Of a stretch of 64,000 nt of DNA, positions 31,401-39,933 are shown in pieces (the stretch's first letter is position 1; every line of letters begins with the position of its first letter). Source of the stretch: Zasmidium citrigriseum (taxonomy: Eukaryota; Ascomycota; Dothideomycetes; Mycosphaerellales; Mycosphaerellaceae). The translations under genes and the position numbers were made by a program. The stretch covers positions 868,001 to 932,000 of the forward strand of contig NHNW01000007.1 of the NCBI GenBank assembly GCA_002786025.1, read 5' to 3'. The notes under the pieces are model-generated. The model saw nothing but the letters and a program-made list of their open reading frames with translations, was not told the origin of the DNA and ran no database searches.

Positions 31401-32193
31401 TGAACTGGTGTTCCTTGACGGCCTCGCTGTCGCTCTTGACAATGAGTTCCTTGAACTTCTCCATGATCTGGTTGTGGTCAAGGCCTTGCTCTTTGGCATC
31501 TTGCTGCCCGCTGCCTGTGCCCAGCAGCTGTGTGTCGGTATCCCAATATACAGCCAGAGAGCCTAAAGTCGCCAGCTTGTGGGTGGTGGCGCTGTTTCCT
31601 TGGATCCACGTGGGCTTCCAGTTCTCGTCAGTCGAGACGGCACTCAGCTCTTGCAAAGTGATGCCAGCCGCGAAGGGGTGACCAGGATCGGAGATGGCAT
31701 CTTCGTACCGAATGTGCACATTCTTGACCTGAATCTGAACATTGTCGATGATTGTAGTTGTCAGAGCAGCCGTGAAAGATTGTTGCTTCTGTTGCTCCTC
31801 CTGCGACATGCCCTCCGTGTTTCGTTCCTTGAACAGCTCAGCGCTGTCCAGCTTCTCCATCTTGACAGCATGTGCTCTCTTCTCTTCTTCCTCCGCATTG
31901 TATGCCTGATCTTCCTTGGGCGCCGCGAGCAGGAACACATCCTCGATATTGATGCGCACGGGTTGTCCTCGAAGGTTCGACCACGGTATCTTCAATACCA
32001 GAGAACTTATATGTCCTTCGACAACGTTCAGCGGGAGGTGAAATTGGTCGAGAGCTTCGCGGCGCAGCTCAAGATCTCGTAGTTTGACGTCGCCAGACCA
32101 GATGCCAACATTCAGCTGCTTCGGGTCGAAGTTCCGAACGTACATGCCCAGGAACCTGTTGAGCAGGTTGGCGACCAGGCTCTCCAAAACCAT
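22474..32193 (-). CDS. VPS13: VPS13 bridge-like lipid transfer protein
   Basis: One uninterrupted 9,720-base exon encodes 3,239 residues, the full family length. The N-terminus MVLESLVANLLNRFLG is the chorein motif that opens the lipid-conducting groove. A long series of beta-groove repeats follows, with acidic and Lys-rich linkers (about 610-650, 910-970, 1,780-1,830). The VPS13 adaptor-binding and SHR-BD-type regions occur around residues 1,900-2,500 (for example WPFSMRNESDQEFLFYQ). Near the C-terminus are the ATG2-C-like helices (GVADIFYEPYQGL, GLARQPMQGA) and a terminal PH-like domain ending in AVAVNAYNDKWNAKG. VPS13 moves bulk glycerophospholipids at contacts between ER, mitochondria, vacuole and prospore membrane. 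The lack of any intron is notable beside intron-rich neighbours. Confidence 0.97.
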   Translation of the reverse strand: MVLESLVANLLNRFLGMYVRNFDPKQLNVGIWSGDVKLRDLELRREALDQFHLPLNVVEGHISSLVLKIPWSNLRGQPVRINIEDVFLLAAPKEDQAYNAEEEEKRAHAVKMEKLDSAELFKERNTEGMSQEEQQKQQSFTAALTTTIIDNVQIQVKNVHIRYEDAISDPGHPFAAGITLQELSAVSTDENWKPTWIQGNSATTHKLATLGSLAVYWDTDTQLLGTGSGQQDAKEQGLDHNQIMEKFKELIVKSDSEAVKEHQFILKPVSGRAGLEMDKTGKHDRPKMKARLLFNELGFVLDDQQYRDALMLVDLFHYFIRHQEYRKYQPDKPPKEDPRAWLQFAGKAILDRIHDKNKRWSWAYFAERRDDRKAYIKLFKKKKKEEKLTPEETKELDQLERKLTYEDLRFWRSLARNELRKEGAFNKPKPQPKTWTSYIWGSSNTQKQDDAADDSQMTEQQRKELYEAIDFDEKKTISEAVDAPRDAIKLQVDMNLKTGSFTLKRDPHGKKQEMLRLLFEDFSTEFIQRTDSTLVDLSLGGMRLFDGSTEGNLFEQMLSVKDSPPVPDDQRIQELGEDGEAFSEAKESQDEEEEEQDPFFALSFEKNPLDNRADSALTVKLKAMEVVYNPNFVVQVTKFFKPPEKHMESIGALMETAGSTVEGIRQQTRAGLEYALQEHKTIDVQMDLQAPLIIVPDTVTKKSTICLILDAGHASVRSELIDKDTLSKIQNKQKQQYTERDYKKLESLMYDKFQLKLDSTQVLIGTTVDETKKQLEDKAATRNFHLIDRINMDFQVDTCIVPKAADLTKFRIQGHLPVLHAKFSDEKYKKLMKLLDFAIPKFDEPEAPKAAKERPKSTDSEKLKPRRKSEAVRPRGKSFQGGREDDLANEVEKGAEEKQADLQKSDGSSSKKKQDANPEQRNFEFKFTVDKLQGSLYKSDPEGKQQDQLLVDLVAETFYLEFYQRAYDMVADVKLRALAVEDHVEQSPAEEFKNLISSEDLVNKKKQDLLTIHFQMVQPSHPEFHGKYEGIKTNLDAAVSTINLMVTRKTLLTLLDFVMVTFADGGGNSQQDTKAKEIEDKESEEPEKKPDGDKIRINAKMNRITVILNNDGIRLATLSLTSADAKVELMGKKMRIGARLGALDLVDDINQGVSEDSALRQLVSIQGDDLADFRYETFDPTASDYPGHDNSIYLRSGSIKVNFLTEPFRKIMEFGVKFGKMQAVFNAARQAAANQASKVQESAGKMHFDILISTPIVAFPRMVITDNPERDMMTAYLGEIYANNKFVPIEGSNDNETANKLSAGIHNIRLTSTFHYPESKVEELEMIDKVNLDFNITQTEHKTGRDRPDTEIEGSMSNINLRLTEAQLKFVLELSRAIPQAFALEDAEELEEEAQEEVPDHLAEPAKAVQANGTDKKATNGEVSKPSHQSPELGSDKDTWTKLDLIFKVGAVGLELVQGKPEEPVGDLEAASLSKFSLNETSVKVRMISDGALESELLIQSFTITDTRTNQKNKFRKIMSLINDDVKQQFMASVSISGGEDKSLIALLTVDSPRVILALDYLFDILNFIQNGLKQDEPLQVEESEDSADGEEDDASVSTQEIVRRRETEHEQNKEDQKEGGGMTISFRVNIVDAQVMLIANPSINNSEAIVLGVKQVLVSQQHAMTLQVEKVGMFLCRMDQFETNRLRILDDFSIQSSVDMRSQGEDSSLTSIHCDIEPIVMRLSLRDIMLAMQIFQRASSLSASQDKKMSDEGPKKIEQVKAQSTKSVKKGTKSAAKSTQKVTAKSISTKKSTAKQGDSKPAGSAVLKREEMRITMDGIRVVLIGDLHELPMLDWSVKKFNVDVRDWTGNMTADTSIDTFFNVYNFSKSAWEPLIEPWQMGFHVAKETNPDKLAVELYSRKSLELTVTSATIALASKSAQFLSSDEDVLSKPRGNDAPYRIRNWTGFDVDVWASSDDNEEGQAAKLADGEEKPWRFEDPTTTRETLTPEGQTGVIGVRLEGSGFDSVDRIQVNREGENLYNLKPRKDKVQHRMLVDVTLGTDNVKYITLRSPMLVENHTQIPIELGVYSPDEGHLLKIEKIAPGESRPSPVGAAFMHSLVVRPDQGFGYTWSNERLFWKDLLKRPTRTLTCQGENDDSSPPFYFQMQSVFDKNNPLTTVYPYMRIRLSAPIEVQNLLPFDFKYRIYDKNTKKDWTNFLRKGGVSPVHVVELSHLLLMSIDMQDTPFKASEFSIINTNNENDFKRERTLLVKDNNNLELRLKIHYFNVPDSGGAFKITVYSPYVILNRTGMELDIRSKAYFGSTKSAAGQGTFADTEEDARRATPFMFSYPTDDRKNRALIKVGDSQWSQPVSFDAIGANVDVKLASASGREQMQCGLNVTEGEGKYKLTKVVSVTPRFIVKNKLSEEIQIREPGSSDSTTLKAGELHPLRFLKQTTGQQLCLCFPGVNNSWSSPFDIANMGSVHVKLAKAGERQKLIRVEILMEDAMIFLHLSLETKHWPFSMRNESDQEFLFYQANPNVDEDEEDRSSGWKPIRYRLPPRSIMPYAWDYPATKNKNLVLSANGKERHVKLQEIGNLIPMRVPAAQGGQGQARQKIIDLNVVADGPTQTLVMSNYKPQTSLYKQKSASATSSTATGFEVKEQDTDVTMRATVRFAGIGLSLVNSQLRELVYATWRDIELKYTDSQLYQTVALTIKWIQIDNQLYGGIFPLLFYPSVVPKTGKEMEAHPIFRTAITRVKDDSYGVLYIKYFTFLMQQMTIEIDEDFIFAVLDFTKVPGASWTEEKEGQLAPESLDVPEPTQMEGGQDIYFELLHLQPMQFDLSFVRTERINAEDTGSSSTNPFMFAVNVLTMSIGNVNDAPIRYNALMLENARLSMNALISNIKSHYVQESLRQVHIVIGSADFLGNPVGLFNNISSGVADIFYEPYQGLVTDRPQDLGVGIAKGASSFVKKSVFGLSDSVSKFTGSISKGLAAASMDKEFQDARRMSRSRNRPKHALYGITSGGNAFATSLASGIGGLARQPMQGAEREGAAGFVKGVGKGLLGLATKPAIGAFDLASSMAEGVRNTTTVFDQEGLDRVRLTRFIGVDGIVRPYSQREALGQFWLKTLDNGKYFNEQYIAHLELNSGSQGDMQSPGGLSRTNTGTPKSPTQQSEATMLVMITYNSIMLVRAKKLTSEWEVPLKDIQTISKERTGMSIILKGGTNGPFVPIADEGSRNWLYRQVAVAVNAYNDKWNAKG

Positions 32194-33005
32194 GGCGGCG
32201 ATGTGAGGCCGTCACCCAGGCCGGGGAGGGGTAGAGGTAGGGGGTGTGTAGGAGTCGAGAGGCGGTGGGTGATGATTAGGTGGCGGTGTCTCGTCAACTC
32301 ATAGTAGCACGTCGCTCGTCACAGGTCGTGTCGTCGTCGTTATTGTCGTCTGGCTGGCTGGGTGCAGCGTCCAGGCGGCAGGTCAAACAATGGGCTCAGG
32401 CTCGGGGGGATGCAACGCTGGGGGTATCACGGCAGGCCAAAGCAATCCAAACACTCCAGGCAAAGGAACGGACGCGGACTCGTCTCAGCGCTGATGGTGA
32501 CCGGCGAAAAGGTGGAGGATTAGGTGTTGATTAGCTGTCATGAGGTGAATGTTCCTTCTAGCGCGTGCCACTCGCCCCTCTACGTGGAAAGCCTGCTCCT
32601 GCGCGGTGGTCCTTCCTGCCTACGTCATTATTGCTTGCATAAACCTAAATGAAATGAATGTTGTGCTCTTAAGCAATCTATGTGAAGAAATCATGTGATA
32701 TTAGTGGCCTACATTGTAGTTACTGTCCATCGGTTTAATCAAATCGAATCAAATATCGATTCAGTAGTGCAGTCCAAGTGAATGTCGAGCAACCATGTCC
32801 TTGTCGTGCTGACGAGCTCGGACGGCGTTCATTGTGGTCTGAAAAGCTTGGCGTCGAGCTCCCTTATCCTGGCAGCTCTACCAGCAGCGGCAGCAGAAAC
32901 AACCACCACCCGCACAACTCTCCACTCTTCCCCTTCTCCTTGCGATATCCAGGTCAATTGGCCGCCACTGTCCCTCTCACGCCTCTCCGGACAGTCACAC
33001 ACACC
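32194..33005. other. Divergent promoter region, 810 bp
   Basis: The region lies between VPS13 (minus) and the mitochondrial membrane protein (plus). A short A/T-rich stretch with near-repeats of ATCGAATCAAAT sits at about 32740-32765. No gene is supported. Confidence 0.4.
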
Positions 33006-34134
33006 ATGTTCCGCAACGGCGCGACACGGAGTCTCCTCCGCTCCCTCAATGCCCAACCCGCCCTCCGCAACACCCAGTCGGCCTTCCGCCCCCAGCTGAG
33101 GTCGCAACTATGCACCCTCTCCACCCGCCGGCCGCAGGCCGTGGGCGCTGGCAAGCCATTGGCCCTGCAGCTCCTGCGTGCTCAGTCTACCCGCGGCCCA
33201 ATGGACACGATTGACAAGAAGGCCGAGCAGACCATTGCCAGCCAGAAGCTCCCCGTTGACCCAGCCAATGTTAGCACCAGCTCTTCTATCCATCCCGTTC
33301 TGGGCGAGGTTGGATCGCAAGAGGGCGGCGAGCGGGAGACGGAGATGTTGGCGGGCGTGAAGCAGGATCTGGTACGGAAACATTCGGCAGCATTGGAAGG
33401 AGAAGATTGTTGACTTGGACAAACAGCAAACTATCCGTGATACTTTCAGTCTGCAGGACGTGCCCAGACAAGCCTACTACATTGGTCTTGCCGGTGTCCT
33501 GCCATATGTTGCGACCTCGGCCAGCACCATCTACTGCGCCTGGGAGATCAACCACGCTGCGGCCAACGGCGTGGGCTTCCTCATGAGCGAGAAGACCGCC
33601 GAGCTCCTGCTCCACGTTCTTGAGCCACTGCAGGTCGGCTACGGCGCGACGGTACGAATTTTGCATTCAATTGCAACAGCTTTGAGCTAATTGAATACTC
33701 AGATCATCTCCTTCCTCGGCGCTATCCACTGGGGTCTTGAATGGGCCAAGTACGGCGGCGAGCAGGGCTACCCACGCTACTCCATCGGTGTTATCTCGAC
33801 CGCTCTCGCCTGGCCCACCATCCTCCTGCCAGTCGAGTACGCTCTGATCTCGCAGTTCTTGATCTTCAACTTCCTCTACTACACCGATTCCCGCGCTTCC
33901 AAGACTGGTTGGGCCCCACCGTGGTACGGTGTCTACCGTTTCGTCCTCACTTTCATCGTCGGTGCCAGCATTGTCGCCTCGCTGATCGGTCGTGGACAAA
34001 TCGCCGACCGCATTGGCCGTCTCCCTGGCCCAGCCGACCGTGTTCGGGAACTGCGCGAGCACCAGCAACAAGAGTATGAGAACGAGGAGGAGGCCAGGAG
34101 ACAAATGTTGGCCGAGAAGGACGAGGAGGAGTAA
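33006..34134 (+). CDS. Mitochondrial DUF3429/TMEM69-like multipass protein
   Basis: Exons 33006-33371, 33427-33651 and 33703-34134 give 340 residues; both introns (55 and 51 bp) are phase 0. The first 60 residues are Arg/Ser/Leu-rich and almost free of acids (MFRNGATRSLLRSLNAQ...), a good matrix-targeting signal. The core has four to five membrane spans: AYYIGLAGVLPYVATSAS, IISFLGAIHWGLEW, SIGVISTALAWPTILLPVEYA, LISQFLIFNFLYY and FVLTFIVGASIVASLIG. The pattern LAGVLPY...FLGAIHWGLEW is characteristic of DUF3429, the family of human TMEM69 in the inner mitochondrial membrane, whose role is unknown. A charged coiled-coil tail (EHQQQEYENEEEARRQ) ends the protein. Confidence 0.88.
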
Positions 34135-34776
34135 GCTCGCAACGAGCACGCTTTCGGTCCAAGTTCGAAATGCCAACGATAGTGAATCGCCAAAAGCTGC
34201 GTTGTACTCTAGGGTGGGAGACAAGGCGCTTGTATGTACGTATGTTCCAATGAGAAGAGGGCTAAAGATTCCTTTTGTTGTACAGTCCTCTTAACGTCGA
34301 CCCTCCGGAAGATTCATCAAGCCCATGTCCGTCCAGACTACAAGATTTTTCGATCGTAGGCTGTGTCATCATGGCACTTCCAGTCTGCGAAAAGTGGTTG
34401 AGGTGCCGTTGGTGCCTTTGAAAGCGTTATCATGACCGCAACATCAAAGCCTCCACAATCAAGTATTTCGAGGTCACTTCTATCCAGGTTGATCCGGTAT
34501 ACGAGCGCCAACCGCTTGGCCTCCGAGAGGGCCGCCAGGTGTAGCACCAGACTTCGACTCGCTCGCCATAGCCACGTCTGATGGGCTTGGAGATGCATAT
34601 TCAGCCACTCCATTTCCGAAGTGACACAGCAGAAGCGATGCAGACTGCCAGGGGTAGGCTTTCAGCTGGCAGAGGGTCTGGGGTCGAGGAGCGCCCTGCC
34701 TGACAATCAGTGATGGCTGCTCCGGTCGCAACGGTATGCTCGATTGTTTGTGCTGCCCATGGTGGTTATTGTGCAG

Positions 34777-34859
34777 GTTCCTCCGGCGTTCTAGTCAGAC
34801 TGGAAGATGTCCCCAACGATCCCCAACTTCGGCAACAAAGATCGAGAGTGCAACAAGGC
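34777..34859. repeat. Dispersed 83-bp repeat, copy C
   Basis: By hand alignment it pairs without gaps to 55554-55636 with 56 of 83 bases identical; 21 of the 27 differences are transitions. The core TGGAAGATG is fully conserved, and the alignment ends in AACAAGGC. It overlaps the 3' end of the small minus-strand frame at 34791. Confidence 0.6.
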
Positions 34860-35039
34860 TTTCGAGGGCTTGGTCTGACGTGCTAGTTTGAAGAGAGCTG
34901 ACTTGCATTCAGAGGCCGCTTGACGGGCCACATTCCAACACTCGATGAGGCTGCGAGGCAAACCGTAGCCTTCCTTGGCTGCTTGATGGAGGGCATCGAA
35001 CCAGAAATCAGAAACGCCCTCGTTGAGACATAAAATCAT
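34791..35039 (-). pseudogene. Small open frame, possible gene relic
   Basis: An ATG-started frame of 82 residues with protein-like composition (GVSDFWFDALHQAAKEGYGL then IECWNVARQAASECKSALFK). I do not recognise it. Its last 22 codons lie inside the dispersed repeat whose other copies carry in-frame stops at the same place. That makes it either the least decayed copy of a once-coding element or a chance frame. No intron signals or upstream exon are evident. I lean to a relic. Confidence 0.3.
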
Positions 35040-35101
35040 TCCGTTCAACCCATCGGACTGGGTCGTGTAAGCATACCTCCCTTTCGTTCAAAATCGCCCC
35101 A

Positions 35102-36400
35102 ATGAAGGAATACTTAACAACTTGCAGTTTACCACCAGCCAATAGCACGAACTCTCCCTTTTTTGTTTCGAACCCGAATGTCAGAGGCAGCCTTCAAATC
35201 GTATGGACCTGCCTCTTGACCCTCGTGGTCTGCGTGTACCAGGTGCTACATCTCAGTATACCAGGAGAGCCAGCCTCTCTGCCAAAACCATCGAAATGGC
35301 GCAAGCTACTGGACTTCATCGACTGGAGAACGTTGCAATGGTCCATCGCTGCCGTCATCGCGCCCGAAATCATTCTGACATCGAGTGGCATCGAATTCTA
35401 CGAAGCATGGGAAAGGTTAAAGAAGGTTCGCAGAAGTGCCGGGCATGACAACAAGAAGAGATGGACCATGACGCACATGCTCTACGCCGGTCTGGGCGGC
35501 TTTGAAGTACAAGGTGAAGAAGGCCAAGGTCCTCTAACGATCAAAGCGCTCGTCGACGGAGTGAAAGACGGCACCTTCGCCAAAATGCCGCCGATATCCA
35601 AAGCCGAAATCGACGACCGCTCCAAGGAGAACCTCTTCACAAAGAGCATAGCCATGCTCCAACTCGCATACTTCTTCCTGGAATTCTTCGTCCGTATCGG
35701 CGTAGGCCAGGCCGTTTCCCAGCTAGAAATCGGAGTCGTCAGCACAGCCTTCTACTCAATTGTCTCCTACGCTTTCCTCTTCCACACACCCAAGGGAGTG
35801 CAGACTAGAACCTCCATCGCTAAGATCAAGGACGACAGGCTGGAACGCCACACTAGGAAAGGTTTCCTTGGATGGATCTCGCGCGCGATGAGCTATGTGA
35901 GCTCCAGCACTTCTTCGAACGGAACTCCGTCAAGAGGCAGTCGAGCTAAGCTTACGCATTGGGCTAAGAATCACTCGTTTGCCAATACGCTGCGGACGCG
36001 ACATCAGCGAGCCGGGATGATTACTTTCATCCTCACGAGTATCCCTCTAGGCGCGGGCCATCTCGCAGGGTGGAACATCGACTTCCCTACCACTGTCGAC
36101 ATGTGGCTATGGCGGTACTCGAGCGCCGTGTCGACGGCTGCTGGACCTGCTGCCATCGTTGTGACAGTCATTATCGTCATCATTCACAAAGCAGCAGATT
36201 TACTTGGTGGTCACCATTGGTCTAATAAAATCGATGCCGGCTTGGGTATTGCATGGACGGCGAGTCTTTTCTTGATTCTTGTTGTTTACGTTGTTGCGAG
36301 GCTGGTTTTGATTGTGGAGATGATTCGGTGTTTGTTTTATCTTCCTGTTGCGGCTTTCGAAACGACGAGCTGGGTGATGGCTATTCCGCATTTTGGGTAG
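35102..36400 (+). CDS. Multipass fungal membrane protein of unknown function
   Basis: One exon of 432 residues, with no introns. Clear membrane spans are SLQIVWTCLLTLVVCVYQVL near the start, WSIAAVIAPEIILTSSGIEF, IGVVSTAFYSIVSYAFLFH, and in the C-terminal third MITFILTSIPLGAGHLAGW, AAGPAAIVVTVIIVIIH and ASLFLILVVYVVARLVLIVE, ending LPVAAFETTSWVMAIPHFG. The pattern VWTCLLTLVVCVYQVLHLSIP followed by APEIILTSSGIEFYEA is typical of a large ascomycete-specific family of plasma-membrane-like proteins often called simply 'integral membrane protein'. No transporter signature is visible. A soluble loop of about 90 residues with Ser-rich patches separates the two membrane blocks. Confidence 0.8.
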   Translation: MKEYLTTCSLPPANSTNSPFFVSNPNVRGSLQIVWTCLLTLVVCVYQVLHLSIPGEPASLPKPSKWRKLLDFIDWRTLQWSIAAVIAPEIILTSSGIEFYEAWERLKKVRRSAGHDNKKRWTMTHMLYAGLGGFEVQGEEGQGPLTIKALVDGVKDGTFAKMPPISKAEIDDRSKENLFTKSIAMLQLAYFFLEFFVRIGVGQAVSQLEIGVVSTAFYSIVSYAFLFHTPKGVQTRTSIAKIKDDRLERHTRKGFLGWISRAMSYVSSSTSSNGTPSRGSRAKLTHWAKNHSFANTLRTRHQRAGMITFILTSIPLGAGHLAGWNIDFPTTVDMWLWRYSSAVSTAAGPAAIVVTVIIVIIHKAADLLGGHHWSNKIDAGLGIAWTASLFLILVVYVVARLVLIVEMIRCLFYLPVAAFETTSWVMAIPHFG

Positions 36401-37155
36401 ATGGGTGGAATGGTGTTGTCTTTCAATGCATGCGGGTGACGTCCATGAGCAACGATCCAATGCCCAGCTTGAGAAGGTGTTGCGAGAGGGCAGACTCCGC
36501 TTCTTCGCACAGCAACCGACAATCCATGATCCATCCTCCAACTCCTTCACCTCACTCCCACCTCGTCTCATCAAGACAAAGCCCTCCTCTCGTATCGTGA
36601 ATCCCGCAAATTACAGCTGAACCTACGACTTAGGCACCGTGTCAGTAACCGCCGTTCATCAGTGACGCGCACTCGCGTTTGAAGAACAGACTTTCCGCCC
36701 AACCACAGCAAGTTCACGCGATCAGAGGCTCGGGACGCCGGCAAGGGAGACCATGCCCGGAACTCACATGTCCCAGCAACCGGCCTCCAAAAAATAATGA
36801 CGTTGCACCAGGCACGCGACCGCATAGGTCCCCTCTTCCTCCTTCCTGGAGCGAAGCAAGATTGGAGCGATATTCGACGTTGCATCGATAGCCACTTGCC
36901 AGCTTCCTACTCGGGCTTGGCTCCTGCCTGGTACCTGCAGATTGAACCTTCTTCGCGTCACCGTGCCGCACTTGCAATCATGATGTTGCAGTGTGACGGA
37001 ACTGAATCTCTGGTACATTGCATACGAGGTCGTGCTGCGTTTCTGTCCCGCTTCTAGGCGGTGCGGTGCATGGGTTTATTATTCTCAAGCTTTCCATCCA
37101 AGCTTCTGCCCAGAGTTCTTGTCTCTTTTTATCCCATCTACTTGGATAACCCATC
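36401..37155. other. Intergenic, 755 bp, no gene seen
   Basis: It lies between two plus-strand genes and so holds a 3' end and the carboxypeptidase promoter. A pyrimidine-rich tract with CTTGTCTC and TTTTTATCCC runs up to the start codon. There is nothing else I can support. Confidence 0.45.
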
Positions 37156-38965
37156 ATGGTGACCACGAAGGCATTGGTTGTACTGCTGAGCAGCGTGCTC
37201 GCCTCAGTCCACGCCGGCCTCAGCTCCCGCCATGCATCTCTCAAACAACGCGGTTTCGATGGCCTCGAAAGAAGCTTGCAGAAACGTCAACGACACCAAC
37301 CGTCCCGACCTTCGACGAATCACTACTTGAACAAGAAGACGAAGCCATATTGGGTCAATGGCTCTGCATTGCCAGAGGTCAATTTTGATATTGGAGAGAG
37401 TTATAGCGGTTTGCTGCCAATCGACCATTCGAAGGAGCTGTTCTTTTGGTTTGTGCCGACGACGAATCCGGCGGCGAAGGATGAGATTACGATTTGGTGA
37501 GTTGGTGTGCAGTAAAAGTTGAGGTGGTGGTTTGCTAATGTACGGTGTTTCCAGGCTTAACGGTGGTCCCGGCTGCAGCAGCTTGGATGGCTTCTTCCAC
37601 GAGAACGTGAGTAACAAGCTCAATAACGGACTGGCAGTGTACTCACATCATTTGCAGGGCCCTGTGATCTGGCAGCCAGGCACTTTCCTTCCAGTCCCCA
37701 ACACCTGGGCATGGTCCAATCTCACGAACATGGTCTTCGTCGAACAACCAGTAGGCACCGGCTTCTCCCAAGGCAAGCCCAACGCCACCAACGAGCACGA
37801 CGTTGCGAACCAATTCCTCCCCTTTTGGAAGAAATTCATCGATCTCTTCGATCTGCAAAACCGAAAGGTCTACGTCACTGGAGAGTCATATGCCGGCCAG
37901 TACTGCCCGTACATCGCCGACGCCATGATTGAACAGAAAGACGAGAAATACTTTAACGTGTCCGGACTGATGATCTACGACCCGAGTATTCAGTACCAGC
38001 TGGCATCAGAAGTTGCGACTCTGCCATTCGTCGATTCGAACCGTCCCGACTTCCCGTTCAACGACACGTTTAGGGCTATGATCAATAACCGCAGCGAAGC
38101 ATGCGGGTACAACACTTACATTGAGAATGCTTTGCAATTCCCCCCGAAGGCTCCATTCGTCGACCCACCCTCAGTCAACAAGTCGGATCTGAACCCCATC
38201 GAGGGGTGCGAAGTCTTCGAGCCAGTTTTCAACGCCATCTTCGACACAAACCCCTGCTTCGACATCTACCAAGTCGGACAGCTCTGCCCTCTGCTATGGG
38301 ATGTTCTGGGCTTCCCATACTCCGACTTCTACTTGTAAGCAATCAACATACCTTGCCCCAAAGTCCACTACTAACCAACCATCTCTCCCAGCCCCGTCGG
38401 CTTCACCCAACCCTACTTCAACCGCACGGACGTCAAAAAAGCCATCCACGCCCCCCACGACACCAACTGGATGATCTGCTCCGCAAAAGACGTCTTCGTC
38501 GGCAAAAAAGGCGACACCTCGCCGCCCTCAGGAATCCGCGGCGGTCCCCTCCAAAAAGTCATCGAACACACCAACAACGTCGTCGTAGGCCACGGCGCCT
38601 TGGACATGGTCCTCATCGCCAACGGAACTCTTCTCACGCTCAACAACTTGACCTGGAACGGCAAGCAGGGTTTCAGCCAGCCTCCGACTGAGCCTTTCTA
38701 TGTTCCGTTCCATGAGGAGGCGGCGGAGGGGAGTATTGCTGGAGCGGGGGTGTTTGGTGGGTATGTTACGGAGAGGGGTTTGACCTTTGTAGCCGTCTCT
38801 CTTTCTGGACACGAAGTGCCAGAGTATCAGCCTAGTGCTGCATACCGCCATCTCGAGTTTTTGTTGGGCCGCGTGGGCTCTTTGAAGGAGGTCAGCCCGT
38901 TCACAACGCAGCCGAAAGTCAAGCAGCCGAAGGGAAGTCTTGGACGGGGGACTTGGTGGCCATGA
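37156..38965 (+). CDS. Secreted serine carboxypeptidase, peptidase family S10
   Basis: Exons 37156-37496, 37555-37606, 37658-38334 and 38392-38965 give 547 residues. A signal peptide ([20 protein letters not shown]) and a short pro-like region precede the alpha/beta-hydrolase domain. The oxyanion motif [12 protein letters not shown] is formed across the first intron. The triad is Ser208 in GESYAGQY, Asp428 in HGALDM and His497 in SGHEVPEY. At least eight NxS/T sites point to secretion or vacuolar delivery. S10 enzymes trim C-terminal residues from peptides and in fungi feed nitrogen scavenging. The second exon has only 52 bases. The short Gly-Arg-rich tail after PKVKQPKGS carries no GPI signal. 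Confidence 0.93.
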
Positions 38966-39337
38966 AGCGGCTGAGCTACAAAACGACATGACTCGACGAT
39001 CGTTAGAGACGTATGTAAATAACGACATCACAGCATCGAGATGCTTCATGAATGCGACCTTAAATTCGAGTCGGATCCATTCTTGCTTGAGGAACGGCCT
39101 CCTATCTATTTCGCATTTAAGCTCCGATCTCCGGAAAAGTGTTTGCGTCCGTGCCATCGATGCAATAGTTGGCATGTTTGAGAACGGCTCTGACTTTTGA
39201 GATCTTTTGATTCAGCCTCCCTACAAACGCGTTATGCTATCCCGATCGGCTCTGGAGACACTTTAATGTAGGCGGTATTGCGGCATCTCATCGTTCAGGC
39301 TCACGTGGATAGCCATGGCAAACCGCAGAATCTACGA

Positions 39338-39408
39338 GCATGTGACAGCTGCGCTAACCCAATCAGGAAGGTACCCAGCTGACCCAATCTCTGCTTGAAG
39401 GTATTTAA
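39338..39408 (+). promoter_or_regulatory. Promoter-like block, copy 1 (E-box-like, CCAAT, TATA-like)
   Basis: The 34 bases from 39338 match 39875-39908 at 29 positions. They contain CATGTGAC, an E-box-like core, and ACCCAATC, a CCAAT-type box. A TATTTAA lies at 39402-39408. No gene with an ATG follows, so it may drive a short or non-coding transcript or be a leftover of duplication. Confidence 0.35.
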
Positions 39409-39874
39409 GCACGAAGCACTTGCTGTCTCCTTGCACGACAGCCTCGAAGAAGAGCCATTCGACGAAGAAGCAGCAGACGTGCGAGACTTGGACTTGCGGG
39501 GAGAAATTGATCTCACGCGGGAAGTGGAACCGCCAGTCCTAGCGCGAGGAAGATCTCCAAGGCGAGGAAGATGTATTCACACTAGAATCATCGACGCCAC
39601 TACCACTAACGAATTCTACTCACCTTGGAAGGGCAAGCGCTTCGAGTAAAGCTTTTCACTTGCATCTGAACCTGTGCGTGACAGCCCTTGCTCGGATTTG
39701 CGCAACGGGCTTCACTTCCACGCCTCCTTGGTCTATCTCCACGAGATAAGCATTTGTCTAAGCTGTCTGATCGGCAGATCAAACTTTAATAACCCTTAGT
39801 ATCGGACGAGAAAGTCTCATCGTCTAAATCGAAGTTTCCGAGCAAAGAATTCACAAAAGGGGCGAATGCTTCAA

Positions 39875-39933
39875 GCATGTGACAGTCACGCTTACCCAAT
39901 CGGGAAGGCGGCCTAGCCGAGAAGAGTATAAAA
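39875..39933 (+). promoter_or_regulatory. Promoter-like block, copy 2 (E-box-like, CCAAT, TATAAAA)
   Basis: The second copy carries CATGTGAC and ACCCAATC, with a clean TATAAAA at 39927-39933. An ATG follows at 39936 and opens 46 codons (to 40076); that is too close to the TATA box to be a normal start. Confidence 0.35.

Larger units (their letters stand above)
34135..35101. other. Intergenic, 967 bp, with a repeat copy and a small open frame
   Basis: The stretch holds the 83-bp repeat copy at 34777 and the possible relic frame 34791-35039, both annotated separately. The remainder (34135-34776) shows no supported gene. Confidence 0.45.
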
